Shown: in pieces, positions 8,277 to 17,076 of the stretch | How positions within the stretch are numbered: the stretch's first letter is position 1 | Layout: every line of letters begins with the position of its first letter | Source of the DNA: DATBDE01 sp036270095 | GTDB taxonomy: Bacteria; Actinomycetota; Thermoleophilia; Solirubrobacterales; Solirubrobacteraceae | Length of the DNA stretch: 64,000 nt | Assembly (NCBI GenBank): GCA_036270095.1 | Contig: DATBDE010000096.1 | Coordinates: 14,150-78,149, forward strand | Reading direction: 5' to 3' | The notes under the pieces: model-generated | The model's input: only the letters and a program-made list of their open reading frames with translations | Databases searched by the model: none | What the model was told of the DNA's origin: nothing | Program-made: the position numbers and the translations under genes

Positions 8277-9839
8277 ATGACCTACGAGGAGGCCGTTGCC
8301 AATCACCGCTGGGACGTTCCCGACCGCTACAACATCGCGCAGGACGTGTGCGACAAGCACCCGCCCGACAAGCTGGCGATGGTGTGGGAGGACTATCGCG
8401 GCAATGAGCGCCGGGTGAACTGGGGCGAACTGCAGGAGCTGTCGGACCGCTTCGCCAACGTCCTGCGGGCGCGCGGGGTAGAGCGCGGTGATCGCGTGGC
8501 GGTGGTGCTCCCGGCCACGCCGGAGGCCGCGGCGGTGTTCTTCGCCACGTGGAAGCTCGGGGCGATCCTCCTCTCGATGTCGGTGCTCTACGGCGACGAG
8601 GGCATCGCGCACCGGCTGCGCGACTCCCAGCCCAAGGTGCTGGTCACCGACGCCGACAACGCCGGCCGCTTCGATGGTGCCCCGGTCGACGACGTGCTCG
8701 TGCTCGACCGATCGTCGTTCGACGCGGGCGCTCCGGCGTTCGAGCGCGTCGACACAGGGGCGGACGACCCGGCGCAGCTCTACTACTCGTCGGGCACGAC
8801 CGGGCTGGCCAAGGGCATCCTGCACGCGCATCGATACCTGCTGGCGCACGAGGAGTTCATCTACTGCCACGACGTCCAGGAGGGTGAGCTCTTCCACGGC
8901 ATGGGCGAGTGGGCGTGGGCGGCCGGCATCGCGCCGCTGCTGGGCCCGTGGCGCCTGGGCGCGGTGCAGTTCGTGTTCCAGCGCCAGGGCGGCTTCGACC
9001 CCGCCCAGCAGCTGGCGGTGCTCTCCAAGCACCAGGTCACGAACGTGTTCACGACGCCGACGGCGATGCGGGCGATGATGGCCATCGAGGACGCCGGCAC
9101 GCGCTTCCCGCAGCAGTTCCGGATCGTGTGCTCGGCCGGCGAGCCGCTCAACCCCGAGGCGATCCGCTGGTTCCGCGAGCAGTACGGGCTCACCGTGCTC
9201 GACTACTACGGGCTGACCGAGTCCTACCCGCTGTGCGCGAACTTCCCGTTCATGGAGGTGCGCGAGGGGTCGATGGGGCGGCCCATGCCGGGCTGGGACG
9301 TCCAGATCCTCGACGAGGACGAGCGGCCCGTGGCGCAGGGCGAGCGTGGCGAGATCTGTCTACGCGCGCGCTCGAACCCGCACTACCCGCTGGGGTACTG
9401 GAACAACGATGAGGCCGGCGAGGAGACGTTCGGCGGCGCCTGGTTCCACACCAAGGACGCGGCCCAGACCGACGAGGACGGCTACTACTGGTACGCCGGC
9501 CGCGCCGACGACGTGATCATCTCCGCCGGTTACCGCATCGGCCCGTTCGAGGTCGAGTCGGCGTGCATCGAGCACCCGGCCGTGCACGAGGCCGCCGCGG
9601 TGGCCTCGCCGGACGAGAAGCGGGGCATGGTGGTCAAGGCGTTCATCGTGCTGGCCGACGGCTACGCGCCGAGCGACGAGCTCGCGACCGAGATCCGGGG
9701 CTTCGTACGCGGCCACCTGTCCGCCTACGCCTATCCGCGCCGCATCGAGTTCGTCGACGACCTCCCCAAGACGCTGACCGGGAAGATCCGCCGCATCGAG
9801 CTGCGCGAAGCCGAGCGCGAGCAGGCCGCCGCGAGCTAG
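8277..9839 (+). CDS. AMP-forming acyl-CoA synthetase (ACSM-like)
   Basis: A 520-residue ANL-superfamily enzyme. The phosphate-binding loop is YYSSGTTGLAKG, the adenine region DYYGLTESYP, the hinge aspartate lies in the YAGRADDVIISAGYRIGP stretch, and the catalytic lysine is in the C-terminal TLTGKIRR. The order and length fit medium-chain or acetyl-type acyl-CoA synthetases that adenylate a carboxylate and load it on CoA. The chain length cannot be predicted. It could feed acyl-CoA to the PHA locus. The ATG at 8277 lies only seven bases after TGTAACCA, so this transcript too may be leaderless. It diverges from the degraded LuxR gene. Confidence 0.85.
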   Translation: MTYEEAVANHRWDVPDRYNIAQDVCDKHPPDKLAMVWEDYRGNERRVNWGELQELSDRFANVLRARGVERGDRVAVVLPATPEAAAVFFATWKLGAILLSMSVLYGDEGIAHRLRDSQPKVLVTDADNAGRFDGAPVDDVLVLDRSSFDAGAPAFERVDTGADDPAQLYYSSGTTGLAKGILHAHRYLLAHEEFIYCHDVQEGELFHGMGEWAWAAGIAPLLGPWRLGAVQFVFQRQGGFDPAQQLAVLSKHQVTNVFTTPTAMRAMMAIEDAGTRFPQQFRIVCSAGEPLNPEAIRWFREQYGLTVLDYYGLTESYPLCANFPFMEVREGSMGRPMPGWDVQILDEDERPVAQGERGEICLRARSNPHYPLGYWNNDEAGEETFGGAWFHTKDAAQTDEDGYYWYAGRADDVIISAGYRIGPFEVESACIEHPAVHEAAAVASPDEKRGMVVKAFIVLADGYAPSDELATEIRGFVRGHLSAYAYPRRIEFVDDLPKTLTGKIRRIELREAEREQAAAS

Positions 9840-9845
9840 CGGCGC

Positions 9846-10727
9846 TCAGTGCCGGATCGGCTCGCCGGTGTCGACGGCCTCGAAGGCGCTGCCGGGCACG
9901 GTCTTGAGCTGATCGAGGTCGTCGTCGTCCCAGCGGCGGTCGGCCGAGCCGGTGATGTACCAGCTCGTGCCGTTGTCGGCCACGAACATGCCGTAGCGCT
10001 TCAGCGCGGTGAGGATGACCAGCGCCGAGCCGTGGAAGCCGGACAGGTCATAGCCCGCCCCCAGGCGCAGGCGCAGACCCATCGGCGGCAGGTTGGGGTC
10101 GTCGGAGTCCGAGGCCTCGTGGGTGGCGGGGTGGATGTAGCCGCGCTGGCTGTCGGCGACCGTGAAGCGCAGGGCGTGGTCGATCGCGCCGGCGGCGACC
10201 TCGTCGTAGCGCGCGAGCCCGGGCAGGATCGGCAGCCCGGCGGCGTCGGCCGAGGTCCAGCCCTCGGGCCGACGCGCGCCGGTGCCGAGGTCGAAGACGG
10301 CGCCCGACCCGGCCACGAGGCCCCGTCCGCGGCGGCGCGCGCCGTAGAGCTCGTAGAGCCTGCAGGTCCCACGCTGGGCCACGAGCACGTGGCCGTCCCC
10401 CGGCTCGATCCTCGCGGTGCGGGGGATCGGGTAGGGCCCGCGGTCGCTCTCGTCCGGGGACTCGGTGAAGCGCACCGGCAGCTTGGGCTGCGTGCGGTTG
10501 ACGATCTTGTACGGGATCCCGTACTGGCCGCCGCCGCCGAAGTCGGCGTGCAGGAAGCGGTCGCCCCGGGCCGAGATCGCGTTGACATAGGCGTCGGACT
10601 GCGGCGCAACCGGGGCCGACGAGATGTCCTGGTTCCACGGGTTGTCGGGCGGGAAGACCGGGCAGCCACCAAGCGTCGGCCCGGTGCCGGCCGCGACCGC
10701 GACCGCCGCGAGCAGCGGGGCGAGCAT
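9846..10727 (-). CDS. Conserved secreted protein of unknown function
   Basis: The 293-residue product starts with a hydrophobic signal segment (LAPLLAAVAVAAGTG) followed by CPVFPPDNPWNQDISS. Recognisable conserved stretches are SAYVNAI-like (SDAYVNAISARG), LHADFG, YGIPYKIV, ESDRGPYPIP, GWTSADAAGLPILPGLARYD, LPPMGLRLRLGA and RYGMFVADNGTSWYITG. I know these as hallmarks of a secreted family common in soil bacteria, but I cannot attach a biochemical function. One Cys lies just after the signal. The gene converges on the acyl-CoA synthetase with a 6-bp gap and follows thyX by 9 bp. Confidence 0.75.
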   Translation of the reverse strand: MLAPLLAAVAVAAGTGPTLGGCPVFPPDNPWNQDISSAPVAPQSDAYVNAISARGDRFLHADFGGGGQYGIPYKIVNRTQPKLPVRFTESPDESDRGPYPIPRTARIEPGDGHVLVAQRGTCRLYELYGARRRGRGLVAGSGAVFDLGTGARRPEGWTSADAAGLPILPGLARYDEVAAGAIDHALRFTVADSQRGYIHPATHEASDSDDPNLPPMGLRLRLGAGYDLSGFHGSALVILTALKRYGMFVADNGTSWYITGSADRRWDDDDLDQLKTVPGSAFEAVDTGEPIRH

Positions 10728-10736
10728 CGGGCGACC

Positions 10737-12323
10737 CTACCGGCCGGCCAGCCGTGCTTCGGTGCGCATCTCGCTGAGGATGCGCTCCAGGCGCGGCTCG
10801 GAGGCGCGGTCGACGTGCGTCATCGTCGCGGCGACGGCCGGGTGGACTGCCGCGATCTGCGCGTGCAGCTCGTGCGCGACGGCGCGGTAGCCGGGGTGGC
10901 CCTCGCGCCCCGAGCGCAGCTCGACCAGGTGCATGGCCTCGCGCGCGTTGAGGTCGAGCACGTAGCGGATGCGGTAGCCGAGGCACAGCGCGTACGGCGC
11001 CGCCCCGGGCAGGCCCGCCTCGACCAGGCGTTCGTACTCCTCGCGCGAGCGCTGCAGGGCCGCGCGGTAGGCGTCGCCCACGCCGGCGGCGTCGACCTCG
11101 TCGGGCACGCCGGCGCCGAGGTCGGGCGTCAGCCGCTGCCACTGCACCGTGAGCATGCGGTGGCGCTGCAGGTCGCGGAAGGCGCCGTAGTCGGAGACCA
11201 CCTCGAAGCGGTAGCGCAGGGCCTCGAAGCCGCGGCCCGGCCGGTGGCGCCGGTTGTCGCGCGCGCCCACGAGGTCGGCCAGCAGCGCCGCGCGCCGGTC
11301 GGGCGGCAGCTCGGCGACGGCGGCCCGCGCCTCCTCCTCCGGCACCGTGGCGGCCTCGAACAGCAGCGCGGCCAGCAGGTCGTCCTCGGTGCCGCTGGTC
11401 GCGAGCAGGCGCACGGACGGCCGGTCCGCGGGCTCGCGCCGGTCCAGGCCCAGACTGGCCGCCCAGCGCCGGCCGGCGCGCTCGCGCTCCTCGAGGTAGG
11501 CGACCCACGCGCCGCCGCGCTCGGGCCGCTCCACGCGGGCCACGAACGAGGGCATGACCCCCTTGATGGCGTCGAGGATCATCGCCCCGTACGCGCGTGC
11601 CTCGGGCAGCGGGTGGGCGAGCAGGTGGAGGATGAGCTGCTCGTAGGCCTGGCCGGTGGCGTAGATGCCCATGTGCGACAGCGAGCTGGCGGGCAGCAGG
11701 CCGCGCAGCAGGTCGAGCGCCTTGGCCTTGATCGCGCGGCGGTGGGCGGCCTCGGGCTCGCCCTCGGTGCGCGGGAACTGCTCCTCGGCCCAGGCCATCA
11801 CGCGCGGCAGGGCGTCGGCGTAGGTGGCGAAGAGGAAGTCCATCGCCGCCGCGTAGCCCGGGCCGAGCTCGCGGTCGCGGTAGTAGCGGTAGCCGAGGCC
11901 TTCGCCCATCGGCGCGTCGTAGGCGATGTAGCGCGTGGACTGCTCCAGGTAGGCGGCCAGGCGCGGGCGCTGGAGGATCTTGGTGAGGACGTTCGAGGTC
12001 CACTCGCAGGCCACGTGCGCGCCGCCGAGCTGCGCCACCGAGTCGTCGCCGTAGCCGACGAAGATGCGCTCGTAGAGCTGCGCCGCGCGCTCGCCCTCGT
12101 CGCCGTCGTAGGCCGCCGTCGCCTCGGGCACCGAGTCGGCGAACTCGTCCAGGAACAGGCGCCGCAGCGTGCCGCCGTAGCGCGAGTAGCGGGCGAACAG
12201 CGCGCCCTTGACCGTCTCCGGGAGGTTGACGAGCGCGAAGACGGGCCGGTCCAGGTTGGTGAAGTGGGGGGCGAGCCGCTCGCGCTCAGCCGGGGTGAAG
12301 CTCTCTCGGACGTCTTCGTGCAC
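10737..12323 (-). CDS. thyX: Two-domain ThyX-like flavin-dependent thymidylate synthase
   Basis: This 528-residue protein contains two ThyX-like halves, roughly twice the usual ThyX length. The N-terminal half holds EQSTRYI (127-133) preceded by QRPR instead of the usual RHR. The C-terminal half holds QRHR (386-389) but has WQRLTP where EQSxRY would be. Together the halves supply one complete ThyX signature (RHRxxS...EQSxRY). ThyX methylates dUMP using methylenetetrahydrofolate and FAD, with active sites at subunit interfaces, so a fused dimer is plausible. The GTG at 12321-12323 was chosen because similarity begins there. Activity as a thymidylate synthase is likely but unproven. Confidence 0.75.
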   Translation of the reverse strand: MHEDVRESFTPAERERLAPHFTNLDRPVFALVNLPETVKGALFARYSRYGGTLRRLFLDEFADSVPEATAAYDGDEGERAAQLYERIFVGYGDDSVAQLGGAHVACEWTSNVLTKILQRPRLAAYLEQSTRYIAYDAPMGEGLGYRYYRDRELGPGYAAAMDFLFATYADALPRVMAWAEEQFPRTEGEPEAAHRRAIKAKALDLLRGLLPASSLSHMGIYATGQAYEQLILHLLAHPLPEARAYGAMILDAIKGVMPSFVARVERPERGGAWVAYLEERERAGRRWAASLGLDRREPADRPSVRLLATSGTEDDLLAALLFEAATVPEEEARAAVAELPPDRRAALLADLVGARDNRRHRPGRGFEALRYRFEVVSDYGAFRDLQRHRMLTVQWQRLTPDLGAGVPDEVDAAGVGDAYRAALQRSREEYERLVEAGLPGAAPYALCLGYRIRYVLDLNAREAMHLVELRSGREGHPGYRAVAHELHAQIAAVHPAVAATMTHVDRASEPRLERILSEMRTEARLAGR

Positions 12324-12368
12324 GGGCGGTCGAGGGTAGCGCCGGACCCGGCTGCCAGAATCGCGCGC

Positions 12369-12836
12369 GTGCGCATCTCCGCCAAGGCCGACTACGCGGT
12401 GCGCGCGGCGGTCACGCTCGCCGCGCTGGAGGGCGACGCGCCGGTCAAGGCCGAGCGGCTCGCCGCCGCCCAGGACATCCCGCTCAACTTCCTCGAGAAC
12501 ATCCTGCACCAGCTCAAGTCGAGCGGCCTGGTCACCAGTCACCGCGGCCCGGACGGCGGCTTCCGCCTGGCCCGCCCGGCCGCGGCGATCACCCTCGCCG
12601 ACGTCATCCGCGCGGTCGAGGGGCCGCTGGCCAGCGTGCGCGGCACCCGGCCCGAGCAGGTCTCCTACACCGGCGCCGCCGAGCCGCTGCAGGAGGTGTG
12701 GATCGCGCTGCGCGCGAGCCTGCGCGCGGTGCTCGAGAACGTCACCCTGGCCGATGTCGCCGCCGGCAAGCTGCCCGATCAGGTCGCCACGCTGAGCGCC
12801 GACCCGGCGGCCTGGAAGGCCCCCGCGTTCGAGTAG
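12369..12836 (+). CDS. Rrf2-family transcriptional regulator, probable sulfur-assimilation regulator
   Basis: A 155-residue Rrf2 protein beginning VRISAKADYAVRAAVTLAAL with a winged-helix domain (LNFLENILHQLKSSGLVTSH, then RGPDGGFRLARP). It contains no cysteine at all, so unlike IscR or NsrR it cannot hold an iron-sulfur cluster. That matches the CymR branch, which senses cysteine status through O-acetylserine and cysteine synthase. Its 3' end overlaps cysA by 58 bp in convergent orientation, so regulation of the sbp-cysTWA genes is the natural inference. The GTG at 12369 puts the start at the family's conserved N-terminus. Confidence 0.8.
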   Translation: MRISAKADYAVRAAVTLAALEGDAPVKAERLAAAQDIPLNFLENILHQLKSSGLVTSHRGPDGGFRLARPAAAITLADVIRAVEGPLASVRGTRPEQVSYTGAAEPLQEVWIALRASLRAVLENVTLADVAAGKLPDQVATLSADPAAWKAPAFE

Positions 12837-13765
12837 CTCGGGCGGATCCAGACGATCTGCCCCGGCTCGAGCTCGAGCTCGGCCGCCTGCGCCCGCGTCA
12901 GCTGGACCCAAACGTCGCGCCCGTCGTCGAGCGTGAGCTCGACCCGCACCTCGAAGGAAAGGTGGGCGACGCGCTCGACCAGCGCCTCGCGCGTGCCCGG
13001 GCCGGGCTCGTCGACGATGGCGACGTCGTGCGGGCGCACGACCGTGTCCCCGAGCCGGGTGACGGGCCCGATGAAGCCCATGACGAAGTCGTTGGCCGGG
13101 TGCTCGTACAGGTCGCGCGGCGTGCCCACCTGCTGGATGCGCCCCTCGGAGATGACCGCGACCTGCTCGGCGACGTCCATCGCCTCCTCCTGGTCGTGGG
13201 TCACGAACACGGTGGTGACGTGGACCTCCTCGTGGAGCCTGCGCAGCCACACGCGCAGCTCCTCGCGCACCTGGGCGTCCAGGGCGCCGAAAGGCTCGTC
13301 GAGCAGTAGCACGCGCGGCCCGGGCGCCAGCGCGCGGGCCAGCGCCATGCGCTGGCGCTGGCCGCCCGAGAGCTGGGACGGATAGCGGTCGGCCAGGCCG
13401 TCGAGGTGCACGAGCGCGAGCAGCTCGTCGACCCGCGCCCGGACGTCGGCCTTGGCGCGGCGGCGCACCTTCAGCCCGAAGGCGACGTTGGCGCGGACGG
13501 TCATGTGCTTGAAAGCGGCGTAGTGCTGGAAGACGAAGCCGACGCCGCGCCGGCGGGCGGGCACGCGCGTGGCGTCCTCGCCGTCGATGGACACCGTGCC
13601 GCTGTCGGGGGCCTCGAGCCCGGCGATGACGCGCAGCAGCGTCGACTTGCCGCTGCCGCTGGGCCCGAGCAGTGCGGTCAGCGAGCCGGCGGGGACGTGC
13701 AGAGACACGTCGTGCAGCGCCGTGAAGTCGTCGTAGCGCTTGGTCACGTCGCTGAGGTCGATCAT
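12779..13765 (-). CDS. cysA: Sulfate/thiosulfate ABC transporter ATP-binding protein
   Basis: The 328-residue ABC ATPase has Walker A GPSGSGKST near residue 37, the Q-loop VFQHYAAFKHM typical of CysA, the signature LSGGQRQRMALARAL, Walker B VLLLDEPFGALD and the switch histidine VTHDQEEAM. A C-terminal regulatory domain carries GPVTRLGD and RPHDVAIV. It powers sulfate import through CysT and CysW. The start ATG (13763-13765) overlaps the cysW stop as ATGA. The 3' end runs 58 bp into the convergent Rrf2 gene. Confidence 0.93.
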   Translation of the reverse strand: MIDLSDVTKRYDDFTALHDVSLHVPAGSLTALLGPSGSGKSTLLRVIAGLEAPDSGTVSIDGEDATRVPARRRGVGFVFQHYAAFKHMTVRANVAFGLKVRRRAKADVRARVDELLALVHLDGLADRYPSQLSGGQRQRMALARALAPGPRVLLLDEPFGALDAQVREELRVWLRRLHEEVHVTTVFVTHDQEEAMDVAEQVAVISEGRIQQVGTPRDLYEHPANDFVMGFIGPVTRLGDTVVRPHDVAIVDEPGPGTREALVERVAHLSFEVRVELTLDDGRDVWVQLTRAQAAELELEPGQIVWIRPSYSNAGAFQAAGSALSVAT

Positions 13766-14568
13766 GTGCGTGCCTCTTTCGGCTGGAGCTTGGTCATGAG
13801 CAGGAGGGTCGCCAGCGCGATCAGCGCGAGCATCGCGGACGCCGCGTAGGCGCCGGTGAGGTCGAAGGCCTCGAACCGGTTCTGGACGTAGACCGGCAGC
13901 GTGTCCGTCGAGCCGAGGATCTTGCCCGAGACCACGCTGACCGCCCCGAACTCGCCCAGCGCGCGCGCCGTCGTGAGCACGACGCCGTAGAGCACGCCCC
14001 AGCGGATCGCGGGCAGCGTGATGCGCCAGAACGTCTGCCAGGCCGAGGCGCCGAGCGTCGCCGCCGCCTCCTCCTGGCCGGTGCCGATCTCGCGCAGCAC
14101 CGGGATCACCTCGCGCACCACGAACGGCAGCGAGACGAAGACCGTGGCCAGGATCATCCCCGGGGTCGAGAAGATGACCTGGATCCCGTGGTCGAGCAGC
14201 CAGGAGCCGAACCAGCCCTGGCGGCCGTAGAGCAGGTACAGCGCCAGGCCGACCACGACGGGGGAGACCGCGAAGGGCAGGTCGATCAACGCGTTGAGCA
14301 GCGCCTTGCCCCGCACCCGGCCGCGCACGATCACCAGCGCCGCCAGCACGCCGAACGCGGTGTTCAGCGGCACCGCGACCGCCACCATGAGCAGCGTGAG
14401 CTTGATCGCGCTGATCGCGTTGTCCGACGTCAGCGCGTCCCACACCGCGCCCAGGCCCTTGTCGAACGTCTTGTAGAAGACGAACCCGACAGGCAGGGCG
14501 AGCAGGAGCAGGAGGTAGCCCAGCGCGATCGTGCGCAGGCTCAACCGCATCCCGCGGCTAACGCGCAT
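13762..14568 (-). CDS. cysW: Sulfate ABC transporter permease CysW
   Basis: This 268-residue permease has about six hydrophobic segments and the EAA-type loop EEAAATLGASAWQTFWRITLP that docks on CysA. The CysW hallmark LGEFGAVSVVSG follows. It forms the sulfate channel with CysT. The first ATG (14566-14568) overlaps the cysT stop by 11 bp; a second ATG at 14550 would leave a 7-bp gap and is equally possible. The product ends KLQPKEART, coupled to cysA. Confidence 0.92.
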   Translation of the reverse strand: MRVSRGMRLSLRTIALGYLLLLLALPVGFVFYKTFDKGLGAVWDALTSDNAISAIKLTLLMVAVAVPLNTAFGVLAALVIVRGRVRGKALLNALIDLPFAVSPVVVGLALYLLYGRQGWFGSWLLDHGIQVIFSTPGMILATVFVSLPFVVREVIPVLREIGTGQEEAAATLGASAWQTFWRITLPAIRWGVLYGVVLTTARALGEFGAVSVVSGKILGSTDTLPVYVQNRFEAFDLTGAYAASAMLALIALATLLLMTKLQPKEART

Positions 14569-15403
14569 GGCGCAGGCTCCAGCGCGAGAGGAGGTTGATG
14601 CCCGTGAGCACGAGCAGGGCGACGAGCAGGAGCACGACCGCAACCGCAGCCGCCCCGCTCACCCCGCCGCTCTCGATCTGGCCGAAGATGTAGACGGACG
14701 TGACCTCGGTCTTGAACGGCAGGTTGCCCGAGATCAGCACGACGGAGCCGAACTCGCCGATGGCCCGGGCGAACGACAGCGCCACGCCGGCGAGGATGGC
14801 GGGCACGAGGTTGGGCAGGATGATGCGCCGCACGATCGTGAACGAGCCCGCACCGAGCGAGGCCGCCGCCTCCTCGGCCTCGGGGTCGAGCTCCATCAGC
14901 ACCGGCTGCACGGTGCGCACGACGAAGGGCAGGGTCACGAACAGCAGCGCCACGGCCACGCCGATGCGCGTGTACGCGACCGAGAAGCCGAACGGCCCGC
15001 GCGACCCGTACAGCGTCAACAGGGTCAGCCCCGCCACGATGGTCGGCAGGGCGAAGGGCAGGTCGATGATCGCGTTGACGATCCCCTGCCCCGGGAAGCG
15101 GTCGCGCACCAGGACCCAGGCGATGACCGTGCCGATCACCGCGTTGATCGCCGTCACGACGAGCGACACGACGAGCGTGAGCTCGAGCGTGGACAGCGCC
15201 TCCTTGCTGGTGATGACGTCCCATCCCGCGGACAGGCCGTGCTCGCCCGCCTTGGCGAACACCGCCGCCAGCGGGAGCAGCACGATCACGCTCAGATAGA
15301 GCGTGACGATGCCCATGCCCAAGGGGCCGCCGGCCCGCCCCAGGCGGGGCAGGACCGACGGCCGCTCGAGCGCGGCGGCGTCGCTAGGACTTCGCAGTCG
15401 CAA
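14558..15403 (-). CDS. cysT: Sulfate ABC transporter permease CysT (CysU)
   Basis: A 281-residue permease with six hydrophobic segments. The EAA loop is EEAAASLGAGSFTIVRRIIL and the CysT-type motif ARAIGEFGSVVLISG follows. It partners CysW in the membrane. The longest start is a TTG at 15401-15403 that overlaps the binding-protein gene by 20 bp. Because the first hydrophobic segment only begins around residue 28, a shorter start is possible, but no better codon stands out. It lies between the sulfate-binding lipoprotein and cysW in a four-gene transcript. Confidence 0.9.
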   Translation of the reverse strand: MRLRSPSDAAALERPSVLPRLGRAGGPLGMGIVTLYLSVIVLLPLAAVFAKAGEHGLSAGWDVITSKEALSTLELTLVVSLVVTAINAVIGTVIAWVLVRDRFPGQGIVNAIIDLPFALPTIVAGLTLLTLYGSRGPFGFSVAYTRIGVAVALLFVTLPFVVRTVQPVLMELDPEAEEAAASLGAGSFTIVRRIILPNLVPAILAGVALSFARAIGEFGSVVLISGNLPFKTEVTSVYIFGQIESGGVSGAAAVAVVLLLVALLVLTGINLLSRWSLRHAR

Positions 15404-16403
15404 CGCCCTTGGACTTCTCGACGTTGACGAGCACGCCCTTCTGCGGGTCGAAGAAGCGGTCGTTGACCTTGCTCCAGCCGCCGAGCTTGTCGATCGTGAA
15501 CAGGCCGGGCGGAACCGGGAACTTCTTCTTGTCCTGCAGCGAGGGCAGGACCGAGCGGTAGCCCTTGGCGACGAAGACCTTCTGGGCCTGCGGCGTCCAC
15601 AGCCAGTTGCGGAAGGCCGCCGCGGCCTTCGGGTTCTTGCTGTCGCTGGTGACTGCGGTCGGGTTCTGGATCAGGATCGTCTGCGGTGGGATGACGTAGT
15701 CGACCTTCTCGCCCTTCTGCTGGGCGGTGATCGCCTCGTTCTCGTAGGTCAGGGCGACGTCGCCCTTGCCGCTGAGGAACGTCTGCATCGACTGGCGCGC
15801 GCTGCTGTCCTGCGCCACCACGTGCTTGCCGAACAGCTGGTTCAGGTAGGCGATGGCCTGGCCGTCGGTCTTGCCCTCGGTGCGCTGAGCGCCGTAGCCG
15901 GCGATCGTGTTCCAGCGCGCGCCGCCCGACGTGAACGGGTTCGGCGTGACCACCTGGACGCCGGGCTTGAGCAGGTCGTCCCAGGTCTTGATGCCCTTGG
16001 GGTTGCCCTTGCGGACGGTGAACACGACGACCGAGTTGGTCACGAACCCGTGGTACTTGTCCGCGCCCCAGCTCGGGGCGACGAGCTCGGCCTTGACCAG
16101 CTTGTTGACGTCGGGCGCGAGCGAGAGCGCCACCACGTCGGCGGGCTGGCCGGCCTCGACCGCGCGCTCCTGGTCGCCGGATGCCCCGTAGGACTGCTTG
16201 AAGGTCACGCCCTTGCCCACCGGCGTGCGCTGGAAGGCGGGGATGAGCTGCTGGTAGGCCTCCTGCGGCGTCGAGTAGGCGACGAGGCTGATCTGGCCGC
16301 CGCCACCACCACCACTGCTGCTGTTGCCTCCGCACGCGGCCAGCACCAGGGCGGCGAGCACCGCCACGACGCCGAGCAGGACGGGAATTCGGATGCGCTT
16401 CAC
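15384..16403 (-). CDS. sbp: Sulfate-binding lipoprotein
   Basis: This 339-residue product has a signal peptide ending in the lipobox LAACGG followed by a Ser/Gly linker, so it should be anchored to the outer face of the membrane. The body carries Sbp/CysP features: SYGASGDQERAVEAGQPADV, NSVVVFTVRKGNPKGI, TPNPFTSGGARWN and ALTYENEA. It captures sulfate or thiosulfate and delivers it to CysTW. It is first in the transcript, with a GTG start preceded by GTGGAG. A possible promoter is at 16442-16470. Confidence 0.92.
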   Translation of the reverse strand: MKRIRIPVLLGVVAVLAALVLAACGGNSSSGGGGGGQISLVAYSTPQEAYQQLIPAFQRTPVGKGVTFKQSYGASGDQERAVEAGQPADVVALSLAPDVNKLVKAELVAPSWGADKYHGFVTNSVVVFTVRKGNPKGIKTWDDLLKPGVQVVTPNPFTSGGARWNTIAGYGAQRTEGKTDGQAIAYLNQLFGKHVVAQDSSARQSMQTFLSGKGDVALTYENEAITAQQKGEKVDYVIPPQTILIQNPTAVTSDSKNPKAAAAFRNWLWTPQAQKVFVAKGYRSVLPSLQDKKKFPVPPGLFTIDKLGGWSKVNDRFFDPQKGVLVNVEKSKGVATAKS

Positions 16404-16441
16404 AGGTTCTCCACTTCCTCGGTCAACTTTGTGCGGCGGCC

Positions 16442-16470
16442 ATTATGCCTAAACCTGATCGTGTTTGTAG
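16442..16470 (-). promoter_or_regulatory. Candidate promoter of the sbp-cysTWA transcript
   Basis: On the minus strand, CATAAT (16447-16442) is a good -10 about 40 bases before the sbp start. Upstream at the usual spacing is only a weak -35 (CTACAA). The stretch between 16442 and 16475 is clearly AT-richer than the surroundings, which would suit an Rrf2 operator. No repeat strong enough to name a site is visible. Confidence 0.35.
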
Positions 16471-16527
16471 AGATTTCGCTGCGCGCCATGATCGGGGGCA
16501 GCCTGGAACCGACGAAAGGACCCGACC

Positions 16528-17076
16528 GTGGGCAGGATCGCCGTACACGAGTTCATCAGCCTCGACGGGGTCATTGAGGACCCGCGGTGGACGGCCGCCT
16601 ATCCGTTCGACCCCAAGATGGGCGCGGCCATCGGGGCCATGATGCGCGACGTCGCGGGCATCCTGCTCGGGCGCCGCACCTACGAGATGTTCTATCCGGC
16701 CTGGTCGACCCGCACCGCCGAGGACGACCCCGGCGCGCCGTTCTTCAACGAGTCGCCCAAGTACGTCGTGTCGGGCACGCTGCAGAGCGCCGAGTGGCAC
16801 AACACGACGATCGTCGGCCGCTACGACCCGGGGGCGATCCGCTCGCTCAAGGACCGCGTCGACGGCGACCTCTACGTCAGCGGCAGTGCCCGGCTCGTGC
16901 GCGCGCTGCTGGCCGACGGCCTGGTCGACGCGCTCCACCTGTTCGTCTTCCCGCTGGCCCTCGGCGAGGGGGAGCGGCTGTTCGCCGAGGGCAACGAGGT
17001 GCGGCTCGCGCTGCAGCAGGACGAGGCCTACGACAGCGGCGTCGTACACCTGGCCTACGGCCCGGCGGGCCAGTGA
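16528..17076 (+). CDS. DHFR-like/RibD C-terminal domain protein
   Basis: A 182-residue single-domain protein of the RibD C-terminal/dihydrofolate-reductase-like family: VHEFISLDGVIEDP at the start, LLGRRTYEMFYPAW, KYVVSGTL, and YVSGSARLVRALLADGLVD, then LFVFPLALGEGERLF. Such proteins bind NADPH, but their substrates are mostly unknown and they are not the housekeeping DHFR. The GTG start has an AAAGGA ribosome site nine bases upstream. The stop codon lies inside the left arm of the 157-bp inverted-repeat element. Confidence 0.8.
   Translation: MGRIAVHEFISLDGVIEDPRWTAAYPFDPKMGAAIGAMMRDVAGILLGRRTYEMFYPAWSTRTAEDDPGAPFFNESPKYVVSGTLQSAEWHNTTIVGRYDPGAIRSLKDRVDGDLYVSGSARLVRALLADGLVDALHLFVFPLALGEGERLFAEGNEVRLALQQDEAYDSGVVHLAYGPAGQ

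Noticed and set aside
947..8278. Very long alternative frames overlapping phaC, the LuxR remnant and other genes.
   Set aside because: They are antisense or shifted readings rich in Arg, Ala and Pro that follow from third-position GC bias.
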